A stretch of 41,531 bases of DNA from Ferruginibacter sp. (GTDB lineage: Bacteria > Bacteroidota > Bacteroidia > Chitinophagales > Chitinophagaceae): NCBI GenBank assembly GCA_025352625.1, contig JANXSR010000110.1:1-41531 (forward strand). The letters are read 5' to 3'. How positions within the stretch are numbered: position 1 is the first letter of the stretch; each line of letters begins with the position of its first letter. Position numbers and translations under genes: made by a program. Below the pieces are notes generated by a model that saw only the letters and a program-made list of their open reading frames with translations, was not told where the DNA came from and searched no databases. This document shows, one piece after another, positions 41,481 through 41,531 of this stretch.

Positions 41481-41531
41481 TAGGAAACAATAGCGCAAAC
41501 AATTTTAGGATTGTTAACACAGGTAAACATG

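Noticed and set aside
1-41531. CRISPR, IS element, prophage, toxin-antitoxin, tRNA
   Set aside because: I found no repeat-spacer array, transposase or integrase motif, short toxin-antitoxin pair or cloverleaf-like sequence anywhere in the window.

Overview
The window is a dense, AT-rich, ordinary-looking piece of a Bacteroidota chromosome, most likely from the Chitinophagaceae or a close relative (family level is inference). The signs are type IX secretion and gliding genes (GldJ-like, PorV, PorP/SprF-like), Bacteroidota-restricted families (DUF4292, DUF4476), bacillithiol glycosyltransferase BshA, almost no Shine-Dalgarno sequences, and many copies of the Bacteroidota -7 promoter box TAnnTTTG. 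I see no phage, IS element, CRISPR array, toxin-antitoxin pair or tRNA. The right edge looks like the leader of an rRNA operon.

Layout. 1-3.7 kb: minus-strand kynureninase, glycerophosphodiester phosphodiesterase lipoprotein and Mrp-family Fe-S carrier. 3.8-5.5 kb: plus-strand carboxypeptidase-regulatory-like protein, shikimate kinase and DUF423 membrane protein. 5.5-7.4 kb: an orphan 7TM histidine kinase. 7.5-11.4 kb: ftsK and murF, convergent. 11.5-14.8 kb: gldJ-like and porV, divergent around a 577-bp AT-rich spacer. 14.9-18.2 kb: ispF, dut, DUF4292 lipoprotein and EnvC-like protein. 18.2-19.3 kb: bshA. 19.6-21.5 kb: secreted M28 peptidase and a small membrane protein. 21.5-22.9 kb: EI24 protein and RsmI-like methyltransferase, translationally coupled. 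23-25.6 kb: DNA glycosylase Mpg, PorP/SprF-like protein and upp. 25.6-28.9 kb: anmK, a small lipoprotein and adenine deaminase. 29.1-30.6 kb: two tandem secreted paralogues. 30.8-33.3 kb: gap and pgk. 33.5-36.0 kb: a four-gene LemA-LemA-TPM-TPM cluster. 36.1-38.5 kb: M1 aminopeptidase. 38.6-40.9 kb: a DUF4476 protein with 34-residue tandem repeats, then truA. 40.9-41.5 kb: three tandem promoter/boxA-like modules.

Functionally most genes are housekeeping: cell wall and division (ftsK, murF, envC-like, anmK), nucleotide salvage and sanitation (dut, upp, ade, mpg), glycolysis (gap, pgk), isoprenoid and aromatic precursors (ispF, aroK), tRNA/rRNA modification (truA, rsmI-like) and envelope secretion (gldJ, porV, porP). 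Several ORF-track starts were moved downstream because the track used TTG codons or ran through a terminator or promoter: aroK, ftsK, ispF, the M28 peptidase, EI24, anmK, the 26.9-kb lipoprotein and the second TPM gene.

I did not find an obviously new defence or metabolic system. The most interesting signals are regulatory and structural: -7 boxes only 4-6 bases before the ATG of murF, dut and ftsK (probable leaderless mRNAs), the triplicated rRNA-type promoter module, the exact 3 x 102-nt repeat in the DUF4476 gene, and the uncharacterised LemA/TPM cluster.
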